A stretch of DNA of 64,000 nt from Verrucomicrobiota bacterium. Lineage in GTDB: Bacteria > Verrucomicrobiota > Verrucomicrobiia > Opitutales > Opitutaceae. Within the stretch, counting starts at the first letter, position 1. Each line of letters opens with the position of its first letter. The DNA lies in the NCBI GenBank assembly GCA_023428905.1, contig JAEYWP010000008.1, positions 186,001 to 250,000 of the forward strand, in the 5' to 3' direction. A program made the translations under genes and the position numbers. This document shows, piece after piece, positions 15,048 to 24,431 of the stretch. The notes under the pieces are model-generated. The model worked only from the letters and a program-made list of their open reading frames with translations. It did no database searches and was not told the origin of the DNA.

Positions 15048-16823
15048 CTATCTTCTCATCCCGCGGTGCAGGCGGCTGGCGGGCTTGGCCACGGCGGAAG
15101 CCTGAGCCGACTCATCGAAGAGCGCCGAATAGGTGTAGTTAAAACCCTCCACCTTCTTGCGTTCGATCGTCGCGCCGATGAACCGCTCGATCGAGCGGGC
15201 GTTGCGCACGTCATCCTCGGTCACGAGCGTAAAGGCATCGCCCTGGGCCTGGGCCCGGCCGGTGCGGCCGATACGATGGACATAGTCCTCCGCATTTTCC
15301 GGGACGTCGTAGTTGATCACGTGTGACACACCGGCGATGTCGAGACCGCGCGCGGCGATGTCGGTGGCCACCAGCACTTCGAAGGAGCCGGCCTTGAAGC
15401 CGGCCAGGGCGTCCTGGCGCTCCCGCTGGCTGCGGTCGGAATGCAGGACACCAACGGAATGGCCCGCGCGCTCAAGCCGCTTGGCGATGCGGTCGGCACC
15501 AAACTTCGTGCGGGTGAAAATGATCACGCTCTTGTAATCGGTTTCACCGAGCAGGGCCTCGAGGAGTTCGAACTTCTGCTGGTCCACCACCGGGTAAAAG
15601 GCGTGGGAGACAGTCTCGGCGGGGGAGCGCCGCTGGCCGATGTTGACCTCGACCGGCTCGCGAAGAGCCCAGCTGGCGAGCGAGGCGATCTCCGGCGGCA
15701 GGGTGGCGGTGAAAAACAGGGTCTGCCGCGACTTCGGACAGCGCTGCACAATCCGCTTCACGTCGGGGAGGAAGCCCATGTCGAGCATGCGATCCACCTC
15801 GTCGAGGACAAGGATCTCGATGTCGTCGAGGACAACGTCGCCCTGCTCCATGTGATCCAGCAGGCGTCCCGGCGTCGCCGCCAGGATGTCGACCCCGCGG
15901 GCGAGGTCATCGCGCTGCTTTCCGTATCCAACGCCCCCGTACACCACGGTGGCGCGCAGGTCGGTGTACTTGCTGTAGGTCTTGAATGATTCCTCGACCT
16001 GCAGGGCCAGTTCCCGGGTCGGCTCGAGGACGAGGCAGCGCAGTTTCCCGTGCCCGCCAAGGCGATGCAGGATGGGCAGGGCGAAGGCCGCGGTCTTGCC
16101 GGTGCCGGTCTGGGCGGAACCGATCACATCCCCACCGTTGAGGACAACCGGAATACCCTGCTGCTGGATCGGGGTCGGCTCGGTGTAGCCCTTTTCCTGG
16201 ACGGCATAGGCAATCGCGTCCGACAGGCCGAGCTTGCTGAAAGCGGTGTCCATCTTCGGCACCTCCGGCGGCGGCGGGGGCGGGGTACGGGGCGGGCGCA
16301 CGCCGCGCGCGGAGCGCGACTCGTGCGGCTCGGACGCGGAATCGGATTCACGCGGCTCGCGCGGTTCACGGGGCTCCTGGCGGCTGCGGCCGCCGTGGCC
16401 GCGGCCTCCGCCGGACGTGCGTCCCTCGCCACGGGGGCGGGCGTCACGGTGCGGACGAGACTCGCCGTGGGGACGGCTTTCGCTGGAGGTTTCTCCCGCG
16501 GGGCGGGACTCACCCTGGGGACGGTTTTCGCTGCGCGCGCGGCCTTCGCCCCGGGGGCGGGCGTCGCCACTGCGGGTGCTGCGGCCCGCGCCGCCTTGGG
16601 AGCGGCCTCCGCTGCGTTCCTGGCCTCCACTCCGCTTTTCCTGGGGATGCGCCTTGGCGGACTTGGCCGCGTGGCTTCGTCGGGTGGGATGTTCCGTGGG
16701 CGTCGCCGGTTTGCTGGTCTGTTCCGCCGGCCCGAGCGTTTTGCGAATTTTCGCGATTAGCTTTCTCAGCATGAGAGTCTTGAAAAAGCGAAGCTTCGGG
16801 CCGCCCCGGTCATTTGCAACCAT
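15048..16823 (-). CDS. DEAD-box RNA helicase with long Arg/Gly-rich N-terminal extension
   Basis: The 591-residue protein has an ordinary RhlE-like helicase core from about residue 191: Q motif near TPIQQQ, Walker A AQTGTGKT, PTREL, TPGRLLD, then LDEVDRMLDMGF where the usual DEAD is DEVD, SAT as TAT in FFTATLP, and HRIGRTGRA. It unwinds or remodels RNA using ATP. Unusually, the basic low-complexity region is at the N-terminus: residues 65-180 are rich in R, G, E, S and P and contain the unit DARPRGEGR twice (about 88-96 and 128-136). RNA helicases normally carry such tails at the C-terminus. A start at 16772 would remove only 17 residues. It is divergent from the pilus ATPase gene. Confidence 0.9.
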   Translation of the reverse strand: MVANDRGGPKLRFFKTLMLRKLIAKIRKTLGPAEQTSKPATPTEHPTRRSHAAKSAKAHPQEKRSGGQERSGGRSQGGAGRSTRSGDARPRGEGRARSENRPQGESRPAGETSSESRPHGESRPHRDARPRGEGRTSGGGRGHGGRSRQEPREPREPRESDSASEPHESRSARGVRPPRTPPPPPPEVPKMDTAFSKLGLSDAIAYAVQEKGYTEPTPIQQQGIPVVLNGGDVIGSAQTGTGKTAAFALPILHRLGGHGKLRCLVLEPTRELALQVEESFKTYSKYTDLRATVVYGGVGYGKQRDDLARGVDILAATPGRLLDHMEQGDVVLDDIEILVLDEVDRMLDMGFLPDVKRIVQRCPKSRQTLFFTATLPPEIASLASWALREPVEVNIGQRRSPAETVSHAFYPVVDQQKFELLEALLGETDYKSVIIFTRTKFGADRIAKRLERAGHSVGVLHSDRSQRERQDALAGFKAGSFEVLVATDIAARGLDIAGVSHVINYDVPENAEDYVHRIGRTGRAQAQGDAFTLVTEDDVRNARSIERFIGATIERKKVEGFNYTYSALFDESAQASAVAKPASRLHRGMRR

Positions 16824-16949
16824 GGAGTCATCCCGTTTCCCGCCGCCCGCCGGGATTGTAAGGAAACGATCAAACTGCGCCGGGGAAGCCCGGAATGTAC
16901 CCCAGGTACTTTCCTTTCAGCGAGGTGCGCGCCGGACCGATATACGCCC

Positions 16950-18359
16950 GTGATGAATCATGAGGTGCGCTGGCTCGCCCGCCTGGGCGTCGATCAAGGT
17001 CTGTTTACACGAGGGGATTGCCTGAAACTTCGCCGTGAACTCGGCGAGGGAGCCGGTTTGATGGACTTCGCCCAGCGCCTGGTGGACGACGGCACCGTGG
17101 ACAACCTGGAACTCCTCGAGTCGCTCGCCACCTCCGCCCTTGCCCGGGCCCAGGACGGCGGGCCGGAGGTGGATCCCTTTGCCGATTGCCCGGCCGACAC
17201 CAGCGAACACCCCGTCGGCAATGCCTCCCTCGGCTCGCCCGGCGCTCCCCTGCCCGCCTTCAATTTCGAAGCCCTCGCCACCATGAGCGACGAGCAGGTG
17301 GTTGCGGCCCTGGGTGAGCTGCTCCGAGCCGGAGCGCGCTTCGGCGCCAGCGACCTTCACCTCTCCGCCGGCGCCCGGCCCTTCCTTCGCAAGCATCGAT
17401 CGATGGTGGAACTGGCACCCTGGCCTCTCACCGCCGAGATGTCCCTGCGGCTGAACACCGCGCTGCTCGCCCCGCACCAGAAGCAGCTTTTTGAGGAACG
17501 GCTGGACTACGACTACGCCCTGGCGATGGGCCCAACCCACCGCTACCGGGTCAACCTGATGCTGCACAAGCAGGGTGCCGCTGGATCCTATCGGATGGTG
17601 CCCTCGCGCATCCCCCGGCTCGACGACCTGGGCCTCCGCAACGTGGATACGGTGCGCCGGCTTCTCTCCTACCATAACGGCCTGATCCTCGTCACCGGGC
17701 CGGTCGGGGCTGGCAAGACCACCACCCTCGCCGCCCTGGTGGCGGAGCTCAACGAGGGCCGCCAGGACCACATCATCACGATCGAGGACCCGATCGAGGT
17801 GGTGCAGCCGGCCCGCGGCTGCAACGTGACCCAGCGCGAGGTGGGACCGCACACCCGAACCTTCGCCACCGCCCTCAAAGGAGCGCTTCGTGAGGATCCC
17901 GACGTGATCGTGATCGGCGAACTGCGCGACCTGGAGACGATCGAGATGGCGATCACCGCTGCCGAGACCGGCCACCTCGTGATCGGGACCATGCACACCA
18001 GCGACGCCGCCAGCACCCTCAACCGCCTGCTCGACGTCTTTCCCTCCGGCCAGCAGCCGCAGATTCGCGCCAGCGTGGCGGAGAGCCTGCGCGGGGTCCT
18101 CTGCCAGCGCCTCCTGCCCGGGACCGAGGGCGGGCTTGTCCTCGCCTCCGAGATCCTGGTGGGCAACGCCGCCGTCTCCAACCTGATCCGCGAAGGCAAG
18201 ACCCAGGGCCTGCGCAATGTCATGGAAACAGGACTACGCGACGGGATGTGCCTGATGGAAAACGTGATTTTCGAACTCTACCAGCGCGGCCGGATCAGCG
18301 CCGCGACCGCCCGCGCCCAGACCAACTCCCGCGCCCTTCGGGCGAAGATTCCCGCCTGA
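16950..18359 (+). CDS. PilT-like type IV pilus ATPase with N-terminal extension
   Basis: The 469-residue protein has a non-conserved N-terminal region (about 1-110) followed by a PilT/PilU-type secretion ATPase: ASDLHLSAG at 133-141, Walker A GPVGAGKTTT (250-259), the ASP box IITIEDPIE, Walker B VIVIGELRDLET and the His box GTMHTSDAA. These ATPases drive pilus retraction at the cell pole. It is followed 2 bases later by a second, shorter PilT paralogue, so the pair may act as PilT and PilU. The N-terminal extension has no motif I recognise. No pilin or PilB gene is nearby; the prepilin peptidase lies 12 kb away. Confidence 0.88.
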   Translation: MMNHEVRWLARLGVDQGLFTRGDCLKLRRELGEGAGLMDFAQRLVDDGTVDNLELLESLATSALARAQDGGPEVDPFADCPADTSEHPVGNASLGSPGAPLPAFNFEALATMSDEQVVAALGELLRAGARFGASDLHLSAGARPFLRKHRSMVELAPWPLTAEMSLRLNTALLAPHQKQLFEERLDYDYALAMGPTHRYRVNLMLHKQGAAGSYRMVPSRIPRLDDLGLRNVDTVRRLLSYHNGLILVTGPVGAGKTTTLAALVAELNEGRQDHIITIEDPIEVVQPARGCNVTQREVGPHTRTFATALKGALREDPDVIVIGELRDLETIEMAITAAETGHLVIGTMHTSDAASTLNRLLDVFPSGQQPQIRASVAESLRGVLCQRLLPGTEGGLVLASEILVGNAAVSNLIREGKTQGLRNVMETGLRDGMCLMENVIFELYQRGRISAATARAQTNSRALRAKIPA

Positions 18360-18361
18360 CC

Positions 18362-19432
18362 ATGGCCGCCATCGACTCCCTCCTCACCGAAATGCTGCAG
18401 CGCGGCGGTTCCGACCTGCACCTCGCCGTCGGCATCCCGCCCAAGGCCCGCATCTCCGGCTCGCTCACCGCCCTGAACGACCGGCAGGTCACCGCCAGCC
18501 AGATGGAGGCGTGGCTGCAGGAGATCTGCCCCGAGCGGCGGTGGCGTGAATTCCTCGAGCGGCGCGATCTCGACCTCGCCCACGAGATCCCCGGTACCGC
18601 CCGCTTCCGCGCCAATTTCCTCTACAACCACTGGGGTCAGGGGGCGGTCTTCCGGCAGATCCCCTCCCGCATCGCCTCCTTCGAGGAGCTGAAGCTGCCC
18701 GACACCCTCAAGCGGTTCTGCAACCTCAACGAGGGCCTGGTCCTCGTGACCGGGCCGACCGGTAGTGGAAAAAGCACGACGCTGGCGGCGATGATCGACT
18801 ACATCAACAGCCACCACGCGCGGCATATCATCACCATCGAGGACCCGATCGAGTTTGTGCACGCAAACAAGAAGTCGGTGATCGTGCACCGCGAGGTCGG
18901 CGAACACACCCGGTCCTTCGCCGACGCCCTCAAGGGGGCGATGCGGCACGACCCAGACATCGTCCTTCTGGGCGAGTTGCGCGAGCTGGAGACGATCAAG
19001 CTGGCCCTGAGCTGCGCCTCCATGGGCATGCTGGTGTTCGGCACCCTCCACACCAACAACGCCCCCAAGACAATCGACCGCATCATCAACGCCTTTCCCG
19101 CCGAGGAGCAGAACCAGGTCCGCACCATGCTGGCGTCCTGCCTCTCCGGCGTCGTGTCCCAGTTGCTGTGCCGGCGCCAGCCGAAGGGCCGCGTGGCGGT
19201 GCACGAGATTCTCCTCCCGCACGAGGCCTTGCCCAACACGATCCGCACCGGCCAGATCGCCTCGATCCGCCAGTTGATCGAGGGCAGCGGCGCAGAGGGC
19301 ATGTGCACGATGGACGCGAGCCTGATGGCGCGGGTGAAGGACGCGTCCGTCGCGCCCGAGGAGGCGTACATGAAATGTTCCAACAAGGCGCTCTTCGCCC
19401 CGCTGCTGACCGGCGAAAAGGCAGCGCACTGA
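18362..19432 (+). CDS. pilT: Twitching motility ATPase PilT
   Basis: From the ATG at 18362 this gives 356 residues, the normal PilT length. It has GGSDLHLAVGIPP at the N-terminus, Walker A GPTGSGKSTT (131-140), the ASP box IITIEDPIEF, Walker B IVLLGELRELET and the His box GTLHTNNAPKTIDR. It powers pilus disassembly during twitching or DNA uptake. An upstream in-frame start at 18248 would overlap the preceding gene by over 100 bases and I reject it. Together with the longer paralogue it forms a two-gene operon; the other strand carries a rhomboid protease that converges on it with a 23-base gap. Confidence 0.9.
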   Translation: MAAIDSLLTEMLQRGGSDLHLAVGIPPKARISGSLTALNDRQVTASQMEAWLQEICPERRWREFLERRDLDLAHEIPGTARFRANFLYNHWGQGAVFRQIPSRIASFEELKLPDTLKRFCNLNEGLVLVTGPTGSGKSTTLAAMIDYINSHHARHIITIEDPIEFVHANKKSVIVHREVGEHTRSFADALKGAMRHDPDIVLLGELRELETIKLALSCASMGMLVFGTLHTNNAPKTIDRIINAFPAEEQNQVRTMLASCLSGVVSQLLCRRQPKGRVAVHEILLPHEALPNTIRTGQIASIRQLIEGSGAEGMCTMDASLMARVKDASVAPEEAYMKCSNKALFAPLLTGEKAAH

Positions 19433-19455
19433 GTCCGCCCTGCGGTGCACGCGCC

Positions 19456-20157
19456 TCAGCGCGCCCGCGGCCGCGCGGGGTTTCGGCGCAAGCCACCGCT
19501 TCGCTTCAGCAGCAGCAGCAAGCCGAAGCCGGCCGCGAAGCCGCCGATGTGCGCCCACCAGGCCACGCCCCCGCCGGCGCTGTCGCCGCGCATGAGAGAG
19601 CCATAACCCTGGAGCGACTGGACCCCGAACCAGACCACCAGGAAGAGCAGGGCCGGGATCGGGAGGATGGGCACGATCCACGGCACCAGGGTGTAGATCA
19701 GGGCGAAGGGAAAGAGCAGCAGGTACGCCCCGAGCACCCCCGAGATCGCTCCGCTGGCCCCGACCATCGGGATGGCGGCCGAGGGAGCAGCAAGCACCTG
19801 CGCCGCCGCCGCGGCCGCCCCACAGACCAGGTAAAAGACGAGAAATCGAAACGGCCCCAGCTTGTCCTCGATGTTGTTGCCAAAGACCCAGAGGAACCAG
19901 CAGTTGCCCAGGACGTGCGCGAAGCCGCCGTGCAGAAACATTGAGGTCAGGACCGTCAGCCATTGCCCGCCCTCCCCCAGATTTCCGAGGAGGCGCCTCG
20001 GGACCAACGCATGCGCCTCCACAAAGCGCCGGAAAGCATCCTGCCCGTGGGCGAGAAGGAAAAGCTCGTACCCGAAGACCGCGATGTTCACCGCGATCAA
20101 CAGCGCCGTCACTACCGGCGCACGCCGGTGCGGCTCGTCATCCCAGAGCGGCAGCAT
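19456..20157 (-). CDS. Rhomboid family intramembrane serine protease
   Basis: The ATG at 20157 gives 233 residues with six membrane helices. The catalytic dyad is visible: Ser135 in GASGAISGVLG on helix 4 and His203 in AHIGGFAAGF on helix 6. The L1-loop region with HGGFAHVLGNCWFLW is also typical. It cleaves membrane-embedded substrates; the natural substrate is unknown. The gene lies 10 bases downstream of the gene for the multi-pass membrane protein at 20168-21376, so the two are probably cotranscribed. Longer upstream starts would overlap that gene. The protein ends in a short basic tail. Confidence 0.88.
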   Translation of the reverse strand: MLPLWDDEPHRRAPVVTALLIAVNIAVFGYELFLLAHGQDAFRRFVEAHALVPRRLLGNLGEGGQWLTVLTSMFLHGGFAHVLGNCWFLWVFGNNIEDKLGPFRFLVFYLVCGAAAAAAQVLAAPSAAIPMVGASGAISGVLGAYLLLFPFALIYTLVPWIVPILPIPALLFLVVWFGVQSLQGYGSLMRGDSAGGGVAWWAHIGGFAAGFGLLLLLKRSGGLRRNPARPRAR

Positions 20158-20167
20158 GCGCGGCGGC

Positions 20168-21376
20168 TCAGGCCGCGAGCGCGGGCTTGCGTTTGACTCC
20201 GCAGGTGTCGGCGATCCAACCCCAGGCCTTGCGCAGCCCCGCGTCCTCAATCCGGTCGATCCGATAGATGCGAGCCAGCTCCTCCTCATGCCCGCAATAC
20301 CGCGGCGGCAGGGTGAAAAGCACCTTATCCTTGGCGGACACATCAACGAAGATCAGGCCGCGCTGGATCAGCACGTCCTCGGCCGCCAGCTCGAGGGTGC
20401 GCTCGGGCAGCACCAGCCAGGGACGGTAACGGAAGATGTATTTGCCCTCGGATACACGGGCGAGCCGTCCATAGGTGCGAATGGGCACGTCCTCGGTCAG
20501 GGCGTTGCCGCTGAAGAGCAGGTTCTCCGTTGCATCCGGAGTGAAGCGGCGGCGGCGGCGCGTGAAGAAATCCCAGCAGAAAATCGTGCCGAAGGTGGTG
20601 AGGCGGAAGGCCCAGCCGGAAACAAGGTAGGCCGCCACGATGATGACCAGCGAAAGCACCGCGCCGTTTTTCGGGTCCATCTGCGTCGTGACGGTGAGCA
20701 GGCCGAGGACGGCGAGACGGGCGGACTTCAGCGCCGCGTCGATCGCACCCCAGGGGCTGAGAAGGATCAGGACGTTGATCGCATGGGACGCCATCCAGAC
20801 GACGGCGAAGATGATCACGCCGGCCGGGACCGTCACCACGCTGAGGAGCCAGGAAAAATCCATCGCCCCAACCGGGATCATGGCGACACCGACCGGGATC
20901 CCGGGCTCCACCGCGCCGGCGGAGGTGACCAGCAGTTTGCTGAGCGAACTCATGGTCAGTGGAATCACCGCTCCCGCGGCGACCAGTCCGGAGAGCTTGT
21001 TCTCCAGCGTCTCCATCACATCGAGAGGCTTTTTCCAGCCCGGCGGGAAAACCGCGCCAAAGGAATCCTTGGCCGCGCAGAGGCCGGCAATGAGGAGGGC
21101 GGGGACAAAAAAGAGGGGGTTGGCAAACCAGGGCAGAGCCTCCGCCGACTTGTCCTTCGAGGAGATGTAGCGGTACGCGCCATACGCACCGGTGCCAAAA
21201 AGCGGCGAGATCGCGATTCCGGTGATGGCCGCCAGGGTGGTCGAGATCTCCGCCACCTTGGAGGTTTCAGCGGAGGCGGAGGGGACGGGCGCGGGCTGCG
21301 TGTTCGCGTGCACCGCGGGTGCAAAGGTCGAAAACACGACGGCGCAGAGCAGGAGGAGGGGCACCAGACGCTTCAT
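20168..21376 (-). CDS. Multi-pass membrane protein of unknown function
   Basis: The ATG at 21376 gives 402 residues with a signal peptide (MKRLVPLLLLCAVVFSTFAP...). There are about seven hydrophobic segments between residues 45 and 270, and a soluble C-terminal domain of about 130 residues. The C-terminal part contains TRRRRRFTPDATENLLFSG and a series of short strands, then IYRIDRIEDAGLRKAWGWI. I do not recognise the family. It precedes the rhomboid protease gene by 10 bases, so it could be a partner or a substrate, but nothing in the sequence proves this. Upstream in-frame starts (to 21646) would overlap the divergent M16 peptidase gene. Confidence 0.78.
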   Translation of the reverse strand: MKRLVPLLLLCAVVFSTFAPAVHANTQPAPVPSASAETSKVAEISTTLAAITGIAISPLFGTGAYGAYRYISSKDKSAEALPWFANPLFFVPALLIAGLCAAKDSFGAVFPPGWKKPLDVMETLENKLSGLVAAGAVIPLTMSSLSKLLVTSAGAVEPGIPVGVAMIPVGAMDFSWLLSVVTVPAGVIIFAVVWMASHAINVLILLSPWGAIDAALKSARLAVLGLLTVTTQMDPKNGAVLSLVIIVAAYLVSGWAFRLTTFGTIFCWDFFTRRRRRFTPDATENLLFSGNALTEDVPIRTYGRLARVSEGKYIFRYRPWLVLPERTLELAAEDVLIQRGLIFVDVSAKDKVLFTLPPRYCGHEEELARIYRIDRIEDAGLRKAWGWIADTCGVKRKPALAA

Positions 21377-21547
21377 GCGACCGGACCTTAACGGCCTGCG
21401 TCCGGCAGGCAAACCCGGAGAACAGACGCGCCAGCCAGCCAGCAATACGTGCAGCGGGCACAGAGATCGGACGTTGCAAATAGGCTGGAGCGGAGGACAT
21501 TCGGCAAAAACAGCCGGGGGCCGCCTCCCCCGGCACCTGCCATCACC

Positions 21548-24337
21548 ATGCGCGTCTCGTTCCGCCTCCTCCCGCTCTGCCTGCTCCTTCTCGCCCGCGC
21601 GGCGTTTGCCGCTGGGCCCGCCGTCCCGACCGAAGGCTTCACCCATGTGAAGACCCTGGGCGACATCTCAGAGTACACCCTCGATAGCAACGGACTGCAG
21701 GTCCTGCTCATGCCCGAGCACTCCGCTCCGGTGCTGACCTTCATGGTCACCTACCGGGTCGGCTCGGCCAACGAGGTCACCGGTACCACCGGCGCCACCC
21801 ATCTGCTCGAACACCTGATGTTCAAGGGCACCGAGCGGTTCAACCGCGCGCAGGGTACCGGCTACGACCAGCTCCTGGAGCAGTCCGGCGCGGTCTATAA
21901 TGCCACCACCTGGCTGGATCGCACCAACTACTACGCCAATCTCGCCAGCGACAAACTGCCGATGATGGTCGAGCTGGAGGCGGACCGCATGCGCAACCTG
22001 CTGCTCAAGGACGAGGACCGCCGGCCCGAGATGACGGTCGTCCGAAACGAATTCGAGCGCGGGGAAAACAATCCCTTCCAGGCCCTCATCAAAGAGATCT
22101 TCCAGGCCGCGTATGTGGCCCACCCCTACCACCATTCGACCATCGGCTGGCGCAGTGACATCGAGAAGGTGTCGATCGAAAAGCTGCGCGAGTTCTACGA
22201 CCAGTTCTACTGGCCGGACAACGCCACCGTATCCGTCATCGGCGACTTCAAACCCGACGAGGCGCTCGCCCTGATCCGCCAGCACTACGGCAAGATCCCG
22301 CGGGCCCCAAAACCTATTCCCCAGGTCTACACCGAGGAGCCCGAGCAGAGTTTCCCCCGCCGCGTGGGCGTGCGTCGCGCGGGACAACTGGGGGTGGTCG
22401 CCCTCGGCCACAAGGTGCCGGCCGGCACCCACGCCGACTACCCCGCCCTGACCGTGCTCAGCGCCATCCTCACCGACGGGAAAAACAGCAGGCTTTACCG
22501 GGCATTGACCGACCAAAACCTGACCACCTCGGTGCAGGCCTTTCTCGGCTTCAATCGCTCCAACACCTTGCACATCACCTTCGCCGCCCTCGCCCCGGGA
22601 GCCCGGCATGAAGACGTCGAAAAGGCGACCGTCGCTGAAATCGAACGCCTGAAGAAAGACGGAGCAACTGACCTCGAAGTCACCACCGCCATCAACAAGC
22701 TGCTGGCCGACGCCGCCTTCCAGCGCGACGGCTCCTTCGCGGTGGCGGGGAATCTCAATGAATCCATCGCAGTCGGCGACTGGACGACCTACTACCGCGT
22801 CGAGGAAATGACCCGGGCGGTCACCGCCGCCGATGTCAAACGTGTGGCCAACCTCTATTTCAACGAGGCCCAGAGCACTATCGGCTGGTTTGTGCCAGTC
22901 GAAGAGACGGAAGCGCCAGCGCAGCCCGCCGCGCCCGCGCCGGCGGCCCGGTCTGACCTCAATCTCCCGCGGCCTGCGTTCTACCGCGATCCCGCCTTCG
23001 CCGCGGCCGACGCCGCCGCCCCGGGATCGTCCGCCAGCACCCCTGCGCCCGCCCCTTCCACCGCAAACTTCGCCAAGAATGTGATCCGCGAATCCGTCCA
23101 CGGGATCGACCTGATCCAGTATCCCACCGGCGTGAAGAACGTCGTCACCTTCCGCGGATCGATCGCAGCCGGTGATGTGTTTGCCCGAAATGGCAATCCC
23201 GCCCTCGCCACCCTCGCGGGCAGCATGCTGGACAAGGGCACGCTCAAGCGGGACAAGTTCGCCGTTTCCCAGCTGCTGGAAAGCGTCGGCGCCACCCTCT
23301 CCTTCTCGGTGGACAATTACACCGTCCGCGTCAGCGGGCAGTGCCTGAAGAAGGATGTCCCGGTGGTCATCTCCTTGCTCGGTGAAATGCTGCGCGAGCC
23401 CGCCTTCTCCGCCGAGGAGTTCGGCAAACTCAAGACCCAGCTCGCCGGCACGTTCCGCCGCGCCCTCGAAAGCCCCGAGTTCCGCGCCAACGAAGCCTTC
23501 ACCCGCGCCCTGTATCCGGAAGGCCATCCCAATCGCGATCTCTCCGTGGCCGAGATGCTCGCCGCGATCGAATCGGCGACCCTCGAGGAAGTGAAGGCCT
23601 TCCACGCCGCGACCTATGGTCCGCAGCACATGATCCTGGTCGCTGTCGGAGACATCGACCCCGCCACCCTTCGGAGCGAGGTTTCCAACACCTTTGCCGG
23701 CTGGAGCGGCGGCCAGCCGGTGCCGCCGGTGCCGAACGCCACCAACCGCGACGCCAGCCGCGATCAGGTGGTGTTTATGTCCGAGAAGCCCAGCGTCGCC
23801 GTCTCGATCGGCCAGACGACCGGCCTGCGGTATTCGGATCCTGACTACTTTGCCCTGCGCATCGGCACCGCCATCCTCGGCGACGGCTTCACCGGCCGGC
23901 TGATGGGTACAGTGCGCGACCAGGAGGGACTGACCTACGGCATCGACTCCGCGCTCGCCAACGATACCTACGGTGCGGGCGACTGGCGCATCACCGCCAC
24001 CTTCGCCCCGGACCTGCTCGCGCAGGGGCTCGAGTCCACCCGCCGCGAACTCAAGACCTGGCACGAAAAAGGGGTGACCGCGGATGAGTTGGAGCGCCGC
24101 AAGAGCAACGTGATCGGCAGCTTCAAGGTAAACCTTGCCACCACCACGGGGATCGCGAGCCAGCTCCTGGCCAATGCGATGCGAGGCAAGGATGCCGCCT
24201 TCCTCGACGCATATCCCGACTTGATCCAAAGCCTCACCCCCGAGCAGGTGAATGCCGCCATTCGCAAGCACCTCGATCCCGAGGGCATGGTGACGATCAA
24301 AGCCGGCACCGTGCACGGCGGGCAGTCCGCGAAGTGA
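21548..24337 (+). CDS. M16 family zinc peptidase, two-domain (pitrilysin/PqqL-type)
   Basis: The ATG at 21548 gives 929 residues with a signal peptide (hydrophobic residues 6-22, AFA cleavage). The active half has the inverted zinc motif HLLEH (His85, Glu88, His89) in GATHLLEHLMFKG, with the distal glutamate in NEFERGENN. A Pro/Ala-rich linker around 455-515 joins a second, catalytically silent M16 repeat. The protein is secreted to the periplasm and degrades peptides in a clam-shell chamber. The full-length two-domain arrangement in one chain is usual for this branch. It is divergent from the membrane protein gene, with 171 bases between starts; an 11-bp hairpin follows its stop. Confidence 0.9.
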   Translation: MRVSFRLLPLCLLLLARAAFAAGPAVPTEGFTHVKTLGDISEYTLDSNGLQVLLMPEHSAPVLTFMVTYRVGSANEVTGTTGATHLLEHLMFKGTERFNRAQGTGYDQLLEQSGAVYNATTWLDRTNYYANLASDKLPMMVELEADRMRNLLLKDEDRRPEMTVVRNEFERGENNPFQALIKEIFQAAYVAHPYHHSTIGWRSDIEKVSIEKLREFYDQFYWPDNATVSVIGDFKPDEALALIRQHYGKIPRAPKPIPQVYTEEPEQSFPRRVGVRRAGQLGVVALGHKVPAGTHADYPALTVLSAILTDGKNSRLYRALTDQNLTTSVQAFLGFNRSNTLHITFAALAPGARHEDVEKATVAEIERLKKDGATDLEVTTAINKLLADAAFQRDGSFAVAGNLNESIAVGDWTTYYRVEEMTRAVTAADVKRVANLYFNEAQSTIGWFVPVEETEAPAQPAAPAPAARSDLNLPRPAFYRDPAFAAADAAAPGSSASTPAPAPSTANFAKNVIRESVHGIDLIQYPTGVKNVVTFRGSIAAGDVFARNGNPALATLAGSMLDKGTLKRDKFAVSQLLESVGATLSFSVDNYTVRVSGQCLKKDVPVVISLLGEMLREPAFSAEEFGKLKTQLAGTFRRALESPEFRANEAFTRALYPEGHPNRDLSVAEMLAAIESATLEEVKAFHAATYGPQHMILVAVGDIDPATLRSEVSNTFAGWSGGQPVPPVPNATNRDASRDQVVFMSEKPSVAVSIGQTTGLRYSDPDYFALRIGTAILGDGFTGRLMGTVRDQEGLTYGIDSALANDTYGAGDWRITATFAPDLLAQGLESTRRELKTWHEKGVTADELERRKSNVIGSFKVNLATTTGIASQLLANAMRGKDAAFLDAYPDLIQSLTPEQVNAAIRKHLDPEGMVTIKAGTVHGGQSAK

Positions 24338-24346
24338 GTGGCGGAG

Positions 24347-24373
24347 GGGGCGTCGCCGTCATGGCGGCGCCCC
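24347..24373. terminator. GC-rich hairpin downstream of the M16 peptidase gene
   Basis: GGGGCGTCGCC at 24347-24357 pairs with GGCGGCGCCCC at 24363-24373 over 11 positions, one of them G-U, with a 5-base loop. It starts 10 bases past the stop. No T tract follows, so it would be a non-canonical terminator or an RNA-stabilising hairpin. Confidence 0.4.
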
Positions 24374-24431
24374 TCGCGCTGACCTCGGCCGGGCGCTTGC
24401 CCAGGCGACGGGATGTGCCAACGTGGAGGCC

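Noticed and set aside
21668..24316. Long antisense reading frame opposite the M16 peptidase
   Set aside because: Composition and coordinates mirror the peptidase gene, and no domain is recognisable.
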